In this document: positions 51,546 through 60,770 of the stretch, in pieces
How the letters are laid out: every line of letters begins with the position of its first letter
Position numbering within the stretch: the first letter of the stretch is position 1
The notes under the pieces: model-generated
The model's input: only the letters and a program-made list of their open reading frames with translations
Told to the model about the DNA's origin: nothing
Database searches by the model: none
Assembly: GCF_004319545.1 (NCBI RefSeq)
Contig: NZ_CP036313.1
Coordinates: forward strand, 2,358,501 to 2,422,500
Source: Desulfobacter hydrogenophilus
GTDB taxonomy: Bacteria > Desulfobacterota > Desulfobacteria > Desulfobacterales > Desulfobacteraceae
Reading direction: 5' to 3'
Length of the DNA: 64,000 bases
Position numbers and translations under genes: made by a program

Positions 51546-52985
51546 TTACATCATCGCCTTGTTGAGCCACAAATGGCAAACTATACTTAAGGCATAGCCC
51601 ACAGCGATTACCGGGGTCCATTTCAGGTGTCCCCCGAAGGTGTAAGTGCCCCGTGCCGCTCCCATTAGCGCCACGCCGGCCGCAGAGCCGATGGCTAACA
51701 TACTGCCGCCGGTGCCGGCTGTCAGGGTGACCAGAAGCCAGTGGCCGTGGGACATGGACGGATCCATGGTGAGAACTGCGAACATCACCGGAATATTATC
51801 CAAAACGGCCGACAGGACACCCACAAGGCTGTTGGCCCAGGTGGCTCCGAGATCCAGGTACATAAATTTAGAGACTAATGCAAGGTATCCAAACTGGGCC
51901 AGTCCGCCCACACAAAGGATAATGCCATAGAAAAACAACAAGGTGTCCCATTCGGCCCTGGATATTTTTTTCATGACATCAAAGGGTATAACGTCAGATG
52001 ACGGGGTGCAGTTGGTATCACGGACCCCGAGAATGGGGTCGTATTTATGACTTTGGTTCTCATGGCGCTTGATATGATAGGAAAACACCCCGAGATATCC
52101 AAGCCCCAGCATCATGCCGGCCGCCGGGGGCAAATGCAGCATATTGTGGAAACAGATTGCCGTCACAATGGTCGCCAGAAATAGTCCCATAATGACCCAG
52201 GCCCCGTACTTCATGGTGACGGATTCGCCTATGCTCTCGGGAACATCTTTGTCCACAAACAGGCTCATGACCACGGCCGGCACCAGCCAGTTTACAAGTG
52301 AGGGGATGAAGATGGCAAAAAATTCGGAAAAAGCTATTTTACCTTTCTGCCAGACCATCAGGGTGGTAATATCTCCAAATGGCGAAAACGCACCGCCGGC
52401 ATTGGCCGCCACCACGATATTGATGCAGGCAAGGCTGATGAATCCTTTGTTTTTCCCGCCCACAGCCATGGCCACCGCTCCCATCAACAATGCCGTTGTC
52501 AGATTGTCTGCTATCGGGGAGATGATAAAGGCAAGAATCCCTGTAATCCAGAAAATTTTCCTCAAAGAAAAGCCACGGGAAACCAGAATCGCCCGCAGAC
52601 GCTGGAAAACATTGCGCTCTTCCATGGCGTTAATGTACGTCATGGCCGCCAGCAGGAATAAAAACAGTTCCGCATATTCAATAAGGCTGTGCTTTATAGC
52701 ATCATGGGCGGTGTGGGTATCTCCAATACTGGTATAGGCCAGCGACACCAAAACCCATATTGCGCCGGCAGCCAGCAGCACGGGCTTACTTTTTCTTAAA
52801 TGGATATTATTTTCCAGGGGAACCAGGGCATAGGCCACGATAAAAAAGATTACCGCAATATATCCGTATGCGGTGCCTGTCAGTCCGGAGGCCGCAGCAT
52901 GGGAGGCCTCGGCCTGGGCAAAAACCATGATCGGCAGCACCAGTAATCCGGCCGTAATCAGCATCAATTTCATTGCATATTTCAT
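51546..52985 (-). CDS. nhaD: NhaD-type Na+/H+ antiporter
   Basis: A 479-residue membrane protein of the NhaD family. A signal-like first helix (MKLMLITAGLLVLPIMVFAQ) is followed by about 12 TMs, with INAMEERNVFQRLRAILVSRG, ISPIADNLTTALLMGAVAMA, NAGGAFSPFGDITTLMVW and VLDNIPVMFAVLTM. The Asp/Thr motifs fit the ion-transporter superfamily. AGGA lies ten bases before the ATG at 52985. It is divergent from the NhaR-like regulator, consistent with sodium-dependent control and a marine or saline habitat. Confidence 0.9.
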   Translation of the reverse strand: MKYAMKLMLITAGLLVLPIMVFAQAEASHAAASGLTGTAYGYIAVIFFIVAYALVPLENNIHLRKSKPVLLAAGAIWVLVSLAYTSIGDTHTAHDAIKHSLIEYAELFLFLLAAMTYINAMEERNVFQRLRAILVSRGFSLRKIFWITGILAFIISPIADNLTTALLMGAVAMAVGGKNKGFISLACINIVVAANAGGAFSPFGDITTLMVWQKGKIAFSEFFAIFIPSLVNWLVPAVVMSLFVDKDVPESIGESVTMKYGAWVIMGLFLATIVTAICFHNMLHLPPAAGMMLGLGYLGVFSYHIKRHENQSHKYDPILGVRDTNCTPSSDVIPFDVMKKISRAEWDTLLFFYGIILCVGGLAQFGYLALVSKFMYLDLGATWANSLVGVLSAVLDNIPVMFAVLTMDPSMSHGHWLLVTLTAGTGGSMLAIGSAAGVALMGAARGTYTFGGHLKWTPVIAVGYALSIVCHLWLNKAMM

Positions 52986-53196
52986 AGACGTTACTTCCTT
53001 TATTTTATTGGGTTGAGCGGTTGTTGACAAACCGAATTATCTTCACGTCAAAACCGTAGACCCTCTTGCCGGCTTCATGATAGTGTGTCCATAGATTTAA
53101 GGTTCAGCAGTAAAAAAAAAATAAATAATAAAGAACACAGTTGATTCGGTCAAATAGATAATATAGTGATTATTATTCGAAAAAAGCGAACAGAGT

Positions 53197-54102
53197 ATGG
53201 AATGGCTTAATTATCATCATCTTTACTATTTCTGGATAGTTATGAGAGAAGGCAGCATTACCGCAGCCAGTATCCGGCTCAGACTGGCGCAGTCAACCAT
53301 CAGTGCCCAGCTGACCAAGCTGGAGGAATCTTTGGGTGGGAAATTGTTCAACCGGCAGGGGCGAAAGCTGGAAGCCACCGATCTGGGGCAGCTGGTATTT
53401 CAATATGCCGATAAAATATTTCCCCTGGGGCGCGAATTGATGGATCAGATTCACAACCGACCGGTGGTCGGCCCGCTTTCACTGAACGTGGGGATCGTGG
53501 ATGTGGTGCCCAAGCTCATGGCCCGAAAGCTGATAGAACCAGCCCTGTGTATGGAAAAAACCGTTCGTCTGGCTTGCCACGAAGGCAAGGAGAAAGATCT
53601 GCTGGCGGATCTTGCCCTGCACAATCTTGATCTGGTGATTTCCGACGGATTGCCGCAACGTGGTCCCAGCGTGAAAACCTACAATCATTTTTTAGGTGAA
53701 TGTGGCGTCACTTTTTTTGCCGAAAAAAAACTGGCGCAAAGCCTGTCTGAAAAATTCCCGAATTGTCTGGATAACGCTCCTATGGTAATGCCCATGACCA
53801 TGTCATGGCTCCGAGGGGCTCTCGATCAATGGTTTGACGCTTTATCCATTCGGCCGGTGGTGGTGGCGGAATTTGAGGACAATGCGCTGCTGACAGTCTT
53901 CGGGCAGGCCGGAGACGGTGTGTTCATGGGGCCTACTATTATTGAATCAGAGGTCAAAGCCCAGTGCCAGGTGGATATCATCGGCCGGTGCGACAATATC
54001 AAGGAACGGTTTTATGCGATTTCTGTTGAGCGAATACTTAAGCATCCGGCGGTTGTGGCCATCACCGACACCGCGCGCCATTCAGTGTTTTCCAGCGAGT
54101 AA
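53197..54102 (+). CDS. NhaR-like LysR-family regulator
   Basis: A 301-residue LysR-type activator. The winged helix-turn-helix is at the start (YHHLYYFWIVMREGSITAAS, LAQSTISAQLTKLEESLGGK), followed by a periplasmic-binding-type effector domain (LSLNVGIVDVVPKLMARKLI). The MEWLNYHHLYYFW opening is typical of NhaR. It is divergent from nhaD across a 211-base AT-rich spacer that should hold both promoters. It likely induces nhaD with sodium. Confidence 0.87.
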   Translation: MEWLNYHHLYYFWIVMREGSITAASIRLRLAQSTISAQLTKLEESLGGKLFNRQGRKLEATDLGQLVFQYADKIFPLGRELMDQIHNRPVVGPLSLNVGIVDVVPKLMARKLIEPALCMEKTVRLACHEGKEKDLLADLALHNLDLVISDGLPQRGPSVKTYNHFLGECGVTFFAEKKLAQSLSEKFPNCLDNAPMVMPMTMSWLRGALDQWFDALSIRPVVVAEFEDNALLTVFGQAGDGVFMGPTIIESEVKAQCQVDIIGRCDNIKERFYAISVERILKHPAVVAITDTARHSVFSSE

Positions 54103-54377
54103 TGCGCACGGTCGCTGCCTCCTCCGTTTTTTACTAATTCGGGGGACATCTATGATAAGTTTTGTCAAGGGGAAAATGTAGACTTCCCTTCACTGTTTGA
54201 AGACTATCTCCAAAAGCGTTTAATGGATCATTGTTTTATCTTCCGATCTTTTTAATCTATTTCATTTAAGTGCCAAAAAGATAAAGATCTTTTGACCAGA
54301 CATCTATAAAGTGGACCCTAATGTCAAGACAGTTTTCTATTCAATTTAAGCGTCATCGAAATTCTGGAACAGTTATG

Positions 54378-54737
54378 TTAAGCACAATTTTCTTTCTTAA
54401 TTGAGAGTGGTTTCAGTTCTTTGATATCAATTGATTTTGGACTATTCATTGCGTGCCATAAATCCCAATTTTGTTGCAAACCAAGCCAGAAGTCTGCGGG
54501 CATCCCTAAAACTTGAGACAATCTAAGCGCAGTGTCCGGGGGGACTGATCGACGACCTTTAATAATTTCGTTGAGACGAGGATATGATACGCCCAATTTT
54601 TGAGCAAGTTCCGTTTGGGTGATATGAAGCGGTTTGACAAATTCTTCCAAAAGCATTTCTCCCGGATGCGTTGGGGGACGATTTTTGGGGAGTCTCCTCG
54701 AAACATTATCAGTGATAATCTGTAATTTCAATCTCAT
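54378..54737 (-). CDS. higA: HigA-family antitoxin
   Basis: A 119-residue XRE-type protein: THPGEMLLEEFVKPLHITQT, ELAQKLGVSYPRLNEIIKG, RLSQVLGMPADFWLGLQQNW. This is the HigA addiction-module antitoxin. The ATG at 54737 has GGAGG upstream and overlaps the end of higB by 29 bases, a normal higBA arrangement. The partner toxin gene is truncated, so HigA may be an orphan or act against another toxin. Confidence 0.87.
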   Translation of the reverse strand: MRLKLQIITDNVSRRLPKNRPPTHPGEMLLEEFVKPLHITQTELAQKLGVSYPRLNEIIKGRRSVPPDTALRLSQVLGMPADFWLGLQQNWDLWHAMNSPKSIDIKELKPLSIKKENCA

Positions 54738-54921
54738 ATGCCTGACCCTCCTCCCAAATAAAACAAACACGGTATTGTTGGTTTATTCGGATACTGTATT
54801 GATTTTTCCTGTCGCCTTTTAATTGCTCAAGCCGATTTCCCGGAGGAATCTTGAGTTCATAAATTTCTTGTACAGGGTCAAAATGATAAGCGCGTACTTT
54901 ATTTATAAATGCATAACACCC
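54709..54921 (-). pseudogene. higB: internally deleted higB toxin gene
   Basis: A 70-codon frame ends YSIRINQQYRVCFIWEEGQA then YEIEITDYH and includes ELKIPPGNRLEQLKGDRKNQ, the C-terminal two thirds of HigB. It has no start codon: a TAA lies at 54922-54924. Just upstream an ATG begins MIKKMNFD before that TAA, which looks like the true N-terminus. About 25 residues with the first helices are lost. The toxin is probably dead. Confidence 0.75.
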
Positions 54922-55106
54922 TTAATCAAAGTTCATTTTCTTAATCATCATTTGGGAAAGTTGACGTTTTATGCAGCCATTTGGTTATTAAGCCTGATAA
55001 CAATGAAAACGGTCTTTTTTAAGGGCTTGTTGTGCGGAGGGGGAGCTGGTAGGATATTTTTCAGGTGAGTGAAACTGGTTGGTCTTAATTTTATTCGGGA
55101 GGTTAT

Positions 55107-55898
55107 ATGCAAACGGAGCTTAACGGTATTCAATTGGCTTATGATGAAGTAGGAGAGGGGCCCGCAGTATTGTTGATTCACGGATTTCCCCTTTGCCGTC
55201 AAATGTGGCGGCCCCAGATGCAGGCTTTGGCTGCCGCCGGTTTCCGGGCTGTGGTTCCTGATCTGAGGGGATTCGGGGAGAGTGAACCGGGCACTGAGGT
55301 CGGGTCGACGGATCTGTTGGCCGATGATTTGATCGTGCTGCTGGATCATCTCGGTATCGAGAAAGCCGTGGTCGGCGGCATGTCCATGGGTGGGTATGTG
55401 ATGCTCAACTTGCTGGCCCGTTATCCGGAACGGTTTTCCGCTGCCTGTTTCATCGTCACCCGCGCTGATGCCGACGACGAAACCGCCCGGGGCAAGCGCA
55501 ACCATCTGATCGCCGAGGTTAAAGCCGGTCGGCCGGATGTGGTGGCAACTGCTTTTACCCCGCTTCTTTTTGCTGACCAGACTGTTGCTGAGCGTCCTGA
55601 GTTGGTGGATGAGGTGCGCGGCTGGATGGCGGCTGCTTCTCCCTCCGGTTTGGTTGTGGGGCTGGAGGCGATTCGGGATCGGAGCGATTCATCGGCGTTG
55701 CTGCCCCAGTTGAAGATCCCCGCATTGATCATGGGCGCCCATGAAGACAAGGCAATTCCGCCGGAAAAATCAACGGGCATGGCCGAGCAAATTCCCGGCG
55801 CCCAACTTTGCATGGTGGCCGCTGCCGGTCATATGGTAAACATTGAGCAACCGGACGCATTTAATTCCGCGTTACTTGATTTTTTACGTGACAATTAA
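55107..55898 (+). CDS. alpha/beta hydrolase
   Basis: A 263-residue alpha/beta-hydrolase fold protein: LLIHGFPLCRQMWRPQMQAL (oxyanion hole), nucleophile in VGGMSMGGYVML, acid in PALIMGAHEDKAIP, and the base in AAAGHMVNIEQPDAF. GGGAGG precedes the ATG. It resembles haloalkane dehalogenase/3-oxoadipate enol-lactonase-type hydrolases, but the substrate cannot be called. Confidence 0.87.
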   Translation: MQTELNGIQLAYDEVGEGPAVLLIHGFPLCRQMWRPQMQALAAAGFRAVVPDLRGFGESEPGTEVGSTDLLADDLIVLLDHLGIEKAVVGGMSMGGYVMLNLLARYPERFSAACFIVTRADADDETARGKRNHLIAEVKAGRPDVVATAFTPLLFADQTVAERPELVDEVRGWMAAASPSGLVVGLEAIRDRSDSSALLPQLKIPALIMGAHEDKAIPPEKSTGMAEQIPGAQLCMVAAAGHMVNIEQPDAFNSALLDFLRDN

Positions 55899-55973
55899 TG
55901 TCAGGACAAAGGGGATCTTGGACCTTTGTGGTACTCGGGACCTGCGACATGTACCGTTACAGGAGGTGTTCTC

Positions 55974-56603
55974 ATGTCACTGGCTTTTGACTTAGAAAGC
56001 AACCTTATTGATCTGCGCTCGGCGCGGATTTTTTCCCCGGCGAATCGGGTCTGGGACGAACTTGACACCATTCCGGGGGAACTTGTCCCGGTATCGGAAA
56101 CGGATGCGGTCACCCGGCTGCAGCAGCAAAGCGGCCGTTGCCGGGTCCCGGTGGGAATTTTGGGCGGCCGAAAGGCGTCGGAAGAACAGCTTGCAGATGC
56201 GTTGGCATTGGGAACGCTCATTGCCCAGATGGGGCTGACCCTGATCTGCGGCGGACGCCAGGGGGTTATGGAGGCTACCTGCAAGGGGGCGGCCGAGGCC
56301 GGCGGAATCTGTGTGGGACTGCTGCCCGATGAAAATCCCGGTGCCGCCAACCCCTATGTCACCATCCCGCTGGCCACCGGTATCGGCGTGGCCAGAAACG
56401 CAATCCTGACCCGGGCCGCCCTTTGCCTTGTGGCCATAGGCGGGAGCTACGGCACCCTTTCGGAGATTGCCTTTGGCCTGCAGTTTGAAAAAAAGGTGCT
56501 CGGCCTATCAGGGGCGCCGAATATTCCGGGTATGCTCCCCTGCCGCAGCCCGAAAGAGGCTGCCGCCCGGATTGCCCGGGTGGTCCTGAATCTGCCCCAA
56601 TAG
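55974..56603 (+). CDS. SLOG/LOG-like TIGR00725-type protein
   Basis: A 209-residue protein with a Rossmann-like SLOG fold: VPVGILGGRKASEEQ, LICGGRQGVMEATCKGAAEA, TGIGVARNAILTRAALCLVA, and IGGSYGTLSEIAFGL. These are the nucleotide-binding loops of the LOG/TIGR00725 group. The ATG at 55974 has AGGAGG upstream, so I reject the longer frame from 55926. The substrate is unknown. Confidence 0.82.
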   Translation: MSLAFDLESNLIDLRSARIFSPANRVWDELDTIPGELVPVSETDAVTRLQQQSGRCRVPVGILGGRKASEEQLADALALGTLIAQMGLTLICGGRQGVMEATCKGAAEAGGICVGLLPDENPGAANPYVTIPLATGIGVARNAILTRAALCLVAIGGSYGTLSEIAFGLQFEKKVLGLSGAPNIPGMLPCRSPKEAAARIARVVLNLPQ

Positions 56604-56768
56604 CGTTCCTTCAGCTCCCCGTCCGGCCTTGGGTTGTCCCTGAAACCGTATACCCCTGGCTGGACGGGTGGATTCTGATCCACGGCCAAGGGGAACTAAA
56701 TTAGGGACGGGCGAGTCCTGGCAGAGCCGAAACGCTATCCCCAAAAAAGATAAATCGGATATACAATT

Positions 56769-57113
56769 ATGAATGAAATTACTGAATTAAACATATTGTG
56801 GACGAATGATAATATAATGACCTCAGAAAAAATGGTGTTTATGTATGCAATTAATGCCAAAAAAAATAACTGGTGGGATAAAGTAACAATCATCATTTGG
56901 GGTGCGCCGGCAAAACTTGTAAGTGAAAATAAAGACATTCAAGCGCTGATAAATGAGGCACAATCGCAAGGGGTAATTATCACAGCATGCAAAGCATGTT
57001 CAGATCAGCTTGGGGTCACAGATATTCTTGAAGAATTAAATATCGAGGTTAAATACTGGGGAAAACCTTTAACCGAAATTTTGAAGTCAAAAGAAAAATT
57101 AATAACTGTATAA
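56769..57113 (+). CDS. DsrE-family protein
   Basis: A 114-residue soluble protein with the DsrE/peroxiredoxin-like pattern: LNILWTNDNIMTSEKMVFMY, VTIIIWGAPAKLVSEN, GVIITACKACSDQLGVTDIL. The CKAC pair may be redox active. It could bind or move sulfur, or be a small stand-alone member of unknown role. A dispersed repeat begins at its stop codon. Confidence 0.75.
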   Translation: MNEITELNILWTNDNIMTSEKMVFMYAINAKKNNWWDKVTIIIWGAPAKLVSENKDIQALINEAQSQGVIITACKACSDQLGVTDILEELNIEVKYWGKPLTEILKSKEKLITV

Positions 57114-57210
57114 CAGTCATGGGCTGGCTTGGTTTATCAATACCGAGGCTCAACCCACAACAAAGTATGAAATTAATTCAGTAACTTATTAGAACTTTCA
57201 TATAAAAAAA
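57111..57210. repeat. dispersed repeat, copy 2
   Basis: Matches 12716-12813 along its length (for example CATGGGCTGGCTTGGTTTAT against CATGGGCTGACTTGGTCTAT). It fills the space between the DsrE-family and HAD genes and begins within the TAA of the former. Confidence 0.65.
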
Positions 57211-57217
57211 TGGAATT

Positions 57218-58045
57218 ATGATGCGCACAGATAACAGAACATACCAAAAAACGTTTATTCTTGACATGGATGGTGTCATCTACACAAAATCAAAACTGAT
57301 TCCTGGTGCTGCGGATTTTGTGTGTCGCCTCAAACAGAAAAATTTCAAGTTTTTATTTTTGACCAATAATTCTTATTATACAGCCAAACAGCTCAAGGGT
57401 CGTCTCTCTGAAATGGGCATCAATGTAACAGAGGATTATTTTTATACTTCGGCCATGGCTACGGCAAGTTTTTTAAAAACCCAGAAGCCAATGGGTTGTT
57501 CCGCTTATGTTATCGGCGGGCAGGGAATTATTGAAGAGTTTGAAAAACATAACATAACGGTTACGTCCGAAAATCCGGATTATGTGGTGCTTGCGGAAAC
57601 CGAGGCATATGATTATAAAAAAATAATTGAAGCCACACATTTAATCCGGGAAGGGGCAAAATTTATTGCAACGAATCCGGATTTGACCGGCCCTACGCTT
57701 CGGGGGCCGGTGCCTGCCTGCGGTGCCTTGGTTGCTCCAATCGAGAAAGTGACCGGAATCGCCCCTTACTTTCTTGGGAAGCCCAATCCCACAATGATGT
57801 ACTGGGCCCGGAAAAAAATGGGCGTTCATTCAGCCAATTGCTTTATGATCGGTGATAGAATGGATACCGATATTATTGGGGGCCTGGAATCGGGAATGAC
57901 AACCTGTCTCGTTTTGACAGGCGTGACCACCCGAAAGAATATGACCCGTTTCCCTTATCAGCCGGATTATATTTTTAGCAATTTGGGTGAAATTGATCCT
58001 GATACGATATTGTCTAGACGGGACCGGGTGGAAAAGGATCTATGA
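57218..58045 (+). CDS. HAD-IIA family hydrolase (NagD/pNPPase-like)
   Basis: A 275-residue HAD phosphatase: motif I FILDMDGVIYTKSKLIPGA, motif II FLTNNSYYTAKQLKGRLSEM, C-terminal Lys FLGKPNPTMMYWARKKMG and motif III CFMIGDRMDTDIIGGLESGM. The C2A-type cap is between. It dephosphorylates a small phosphometabolite. The ribosome site is weak (GGA). Nothing ties it to its neighbours. Confidence 0.87.
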   Translation: MMRTDNRTYQKTFILDMDGVIYTKSKLIPGAADFVCRLKQKNFKFLFLTNNSYYTAKQLKGRLSEMGINVTEDYFYTSAMATASFLKTQKPMGCSAYVIGGQGIIEEFEKHNITVTSENPDYVVLAETEAYDYKKIIEATHLIREGAKFIATNPDLTGPTLRGPVPACGALVAPIEKVTGIAPYFLGKPNPTMMYWARKKMGVHSANCFMIGDRMDTDIIGGLESGMTTCLVLTGVTTRKNMTRFPYQPDYIFSNLGEIDPDTILSRRDRVEKDL

Positions 58046-58107
58046 CGGCCTGTGATGCTGTCGGGATACACCCTTTTTTTATCCGTTTTCCGTTGCCTGT
58101 CGTCTCT

Positions 58108-59256
58108 CTACACCACAGTCAGCAGCATAAAACAATGTGAAAACCGTCCGCTTTCAGGAATAAAGCAGAGCAGTTTTTCCCCTTTTTTCAGTCTTCCTGA
58201 TTTGAATAGCTCTTCCATGATGATGTAAATGGATGCTGAACCCACATTTCCCGTATAGGGCAGGTTGGTAAACCATTTATCATAGGGGACCTCAAATCCG
58301 GTCTCCTTCATGACCTGATAAAATTTATCCCTGAAATAGTGTGATGAGTAATGGGGCAGGTACCAGTCCACCTCTGCAGGCGCTAAATGTCGTTTTTCGG
58401 CAATACTTCCAAGGGCTTGTCCCATGGTTTTCACTATATGGCGGCTCAGCAACCCGGTGTCCTGTTTAACGGCAAGCAGATTGTCATTCACGGCCTCTTT
58501 GCAGGAATTTGCCTCCCGCCATCCGGAAATGGAGCCGTCTTTATTCTGCTTGCCCCCGGCATACATGCAGGTGGCAAGTTCTCCGGCATAGGAGATCATG
58601 TCAATCCACTCAATTTTTAATGAAATTCCCTGGGTATTCGGCGTATCAGCAATAAAAGCCGCCCCGGCACCGTCGGAAAGCATCCAGCGAAGAAAGTCGG
58701 CATTGAATGCAAGGAGGGGGGCACTGGCGATATCGGCATCAGGATCCACGCCCAGGTTGAAAAAATTGGCCCGCATGAAAGACGAGGACAACTCCGACCC
58801 TGTGCAGACGCCATTTGTTGAGGCACCGCTTGCAACGGACATCTGGACATATTTTAATGCGGTCATCCCACTCAGACAGATACCGGATGTGGAGACGACT
58901 TCACAGGGTGCCGCCGCAAGTTCTCCGGCCACCATCATGCCATGCCCGGGCATGATCACGTCCGGACTTGTGGTGCCGCAGCTTAAAACCTGGATGTCAT
59001 CAGGTGTGAAGCCGGGGTAGGGGTTTAGCTGTTGCACTGCCCGGGCCGTGAGTTGGGCATTATTATGGGTAAATTTACCGGTTGATGGGTCAATGGCATA
59101 ATACCGTTGCTCAATTTTGTTATTGGCCAGCATTTTTTTCTTGGTCAGGGAGGGGATCTCGTTGATCCGGCCAAGGACATCTTCAATCTGGCTGTTTAAT
59201 ACTGGCTGATTGGGCAGAAAAACGGATAGGTCATTAATATACACCGGTTGGGTCAT
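58108..59256 (-). CDS. KAS III (FabH)-like beta-ketoacyl-ACP synthase
   Basis: A 382-residue thiolase-fold enzyme of the FabH/DarB type. The nucleophile is in VVSTSGICLSGMTALKYVQM (near residue 124), the His in WYLPHYSSHYFRDKF (near 304) and the Asn in YTGNVGSASIYIIM (near 335), so the Cys-His-Asn triad is intact. It is longer than FabH (about 320). It should start or couple chains by condensing an acyl starter with a partner. It is downstream of the B12 radical SAM gene with 15 bases between. Confidence 0.85.
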   Translation of the reverse strand: MTQPVYINDLSVFLPNQPVLNSQIEDVLGRINEIPSLTKKKMLANNKIEQRYYAIDPSTGKFTHNNAQLTARAVQQLNPYPGFTPDDIQVLSCGTTSPDVIMPGHGMMVAGELAAAPCEVVSTSGICLSGMTALKYVQMSVASGASTNGVCTGSELSSSFMRANFFNLGVDPDADIASAPLLAFNADFLRWMLSDGAGAAFIADTPNTQGISLKIEWIDMISYAGELATCMYAGGKQNKDGSISGWREANSCKEAVNDNLLAVKQDTGLLSRHIVKTMGQALGSIAEKRHLAPAEVDWYLPHYSSHYFRDKFYQVMKETGFEVPYDKWFTNLPYTGNVGSASIYIIMEELFKSGRLKKGEKLLCFIPESGRFSHCFMLLTVV

Positions 59257-59271
59257 CTGTTTGTTCCTGTT

Positions 59272-60576
59272 TCATTGGGTTTTGTTGATATGTTTATGAA
59301 ATTTTTGAAAAAGACCTGCGTATAAAGAATAAAACACCTCTTTATTCAGGGCCGTTTTTGTTACTGCATTGGAAAATGTATAATAGGCCAGATCCCGGAT
59401 TTCAATTTTGTGTTTCATCATTTTAAATAAAGGGGTTCCGGGAATGGGGGTCAAAATGGAGGGAACCGGCAGTTCTATCTCATGCTGTTGGATAAAAGTT
59501 TCAAGCCTTTCAAAATCAGTATGTCTGTAATCCGGCGAGACGATAAAATCACCGATCACCTTTAGCCCACTGGTTTTAAGCCATTGAAGCGCTTTTATGT
59601 TGGTACTTACATCACTTTTTTTATTAAAATAGTTCAGCCGTGAATCATCAATTTCCTCAAATCCGATCACCACGGCGGCAAGTCCCGCTTTTTGCCACAA
59701 TTCAATCACATCCGGGTGATTGACAATCGTGTCTGCTCTGACATCGGCCACAATTTTCTTTTTAACACCGGATTTGATAATGGCCGAGGCAAATTTTTTT
59801 GCAAAGGATATATGGCCGAACGTATTGGCATCAACGCATCGTATCAGGGAAACATCTTCAAGCTGTTTAAAACAATTGATTGATGAATCAATGGAGTGGG
59901 TCAGATACCGATCTGTTATATTTGGAATGGAGCAGAACGCGCATGAATGGACACACCCATAGGCCGTTACAACAAAGCCTGCCTTGCCGATGCCCCCCAT
60001 GACATATGTGTCCCGATATGCCTTGACAAGGTCGTAGCGGGGCGGCCGATCATCCACCAGGTCCTCAAACGTAAATTTGCGGGGGACAAAGGTCAGAGGG
60101 CTTCCCGGAGATGTTTTGGCAACCCCCTGCAGATTGACGGCCTGGCCGGATTCAAGGGTTTGAACAAGCTGTCGAAAACTTTGTTTGCCGATCCCGCAGA
60201 CAATATAATCAATGACATCAATATTGAAATATCCCGGGTCGCAGGAGGCATGGTGTCCCCCCGCCACCACGATAATTTTTTGTCCCATGGGATCTGTTTT
60301 GATCTTTTGGGCAATGCGGATCAAAGAATTGGCTTCACACGTGACACCGGTAATACCCACAATGTCCGGCATAAAGCGGTGAACCGTTTCCATGAGTGCC
60401 GATGGCGGTTCAACTTTGAGGTCAAGGATTTCAACGTCGTGGTCGTACAGGTTGCCGGCAAGCACCTCAAGTGCCAGCGGCTCTCCTCTGAAGATCGCTT
60501 TTATGGAGGTAATCCCGAATTGTTCTTCAGGGATGCTCTTTCCGGAGTTTGGTGGATTGATCAGCAGAATTTTCAT
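59272..60576 (-). CDS. B12-binding domain/radical SAM protein
   Basis: A 434-residue cobalamin-type radical SAM protein. The B12-type domain (KILLINPPNSGKSIPEEQFG; VVAGGHHASCDPGYF) precedes the core with VVTAYGCVHSCAFCSIPNIT (near residue 209) and VIGFEEIDDS. The ATG at 60576 has GGGAG five bases upstream; a GTG at 60582 is less likely. It is the third such protein in the window. It probably acts on the same pathway, substrate unknown. Confidence 0.87.
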   Translation of the reverse strand: MKILLINPPNSGKSIPEEQFGITSIKAIFRGEPLALEVLAGNLYDHDVEILDLKVEPPSALMETVHRFMPDIVGITGVTCEANSLIRIAQKIKTDPMGQKIIVVAGGHHASCDPGYFNIDVIDYIVCGIGKQSFRQLVQTLESGQAVNLQGVAKTSPGSPLTFVPRKFTFEDLVDDRPPRYDLVKAYRDTYVMGGIGKAGFVVTAYGCVHSCAFCSIPNITDRYLTHSIDSSINCFKQLEDVSLIRCVDANTFGHISFAKKFASAIIKSGVKKKIVADVRADTIVNHPDVIELWQKAGLAAVVIGFEEIDDSRLNYFNKKSDVSTNIKALQWLKTSGLKVIGDFIVSPDYRHTDFERLETFIQQHEIELPVPSILTPIPGTPLFKMMKHKIEIRDLAYYTFSNAVTKTALNKEVFYSLYAGLFQKFHKHINKTQ

Positions 60577-60673
60577 GGGCACTCCCTGTAACCATCCTTC
60601 CTTACTTGTAAAAATATACCCTTGAACATCTCAAACTTTAAACTATCAAATATATGCCACTGAAATGCTAAAA

Positions 60674-60770
60674 GGCAAGGGGAAAATCCACAAGCATCAC
60701 CCCAGCCAAAGACCCGGTGGGCCAGGGCCGGAACCCAGCAGCCCGACGAATCGGAAAACACTTTTTGCCC
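60674..60770 (+). ncRNA. ffs: small signal recognition particle RNA
   Basis: The conserved SRP domain IV core is visible at 60717-60743: GGGCCAGGGCCGGAA, then CCCAGCAGCCC (compare GGTCAGGTCCGGAA...AGCAGCC of 4.5S RNA). GGCAA (60674) and TTGCC (60765) can close the outer helix, giving about 97 nt, a normal bacterial length. A TTGAAC at 60622 and TATCAA at 60644 are a possible promoter. Exact ends need folding. The rest of the 389-base gap (60577-60965) shows no gene. Confidence 0.72.

Noticed and set aside
59947..60591. A 214-codon plus frame opposite the B12 radical SAM gene
   Set aside because: It is an antisense shadow of a well-supported gene, with repetitive basic content and no motif.
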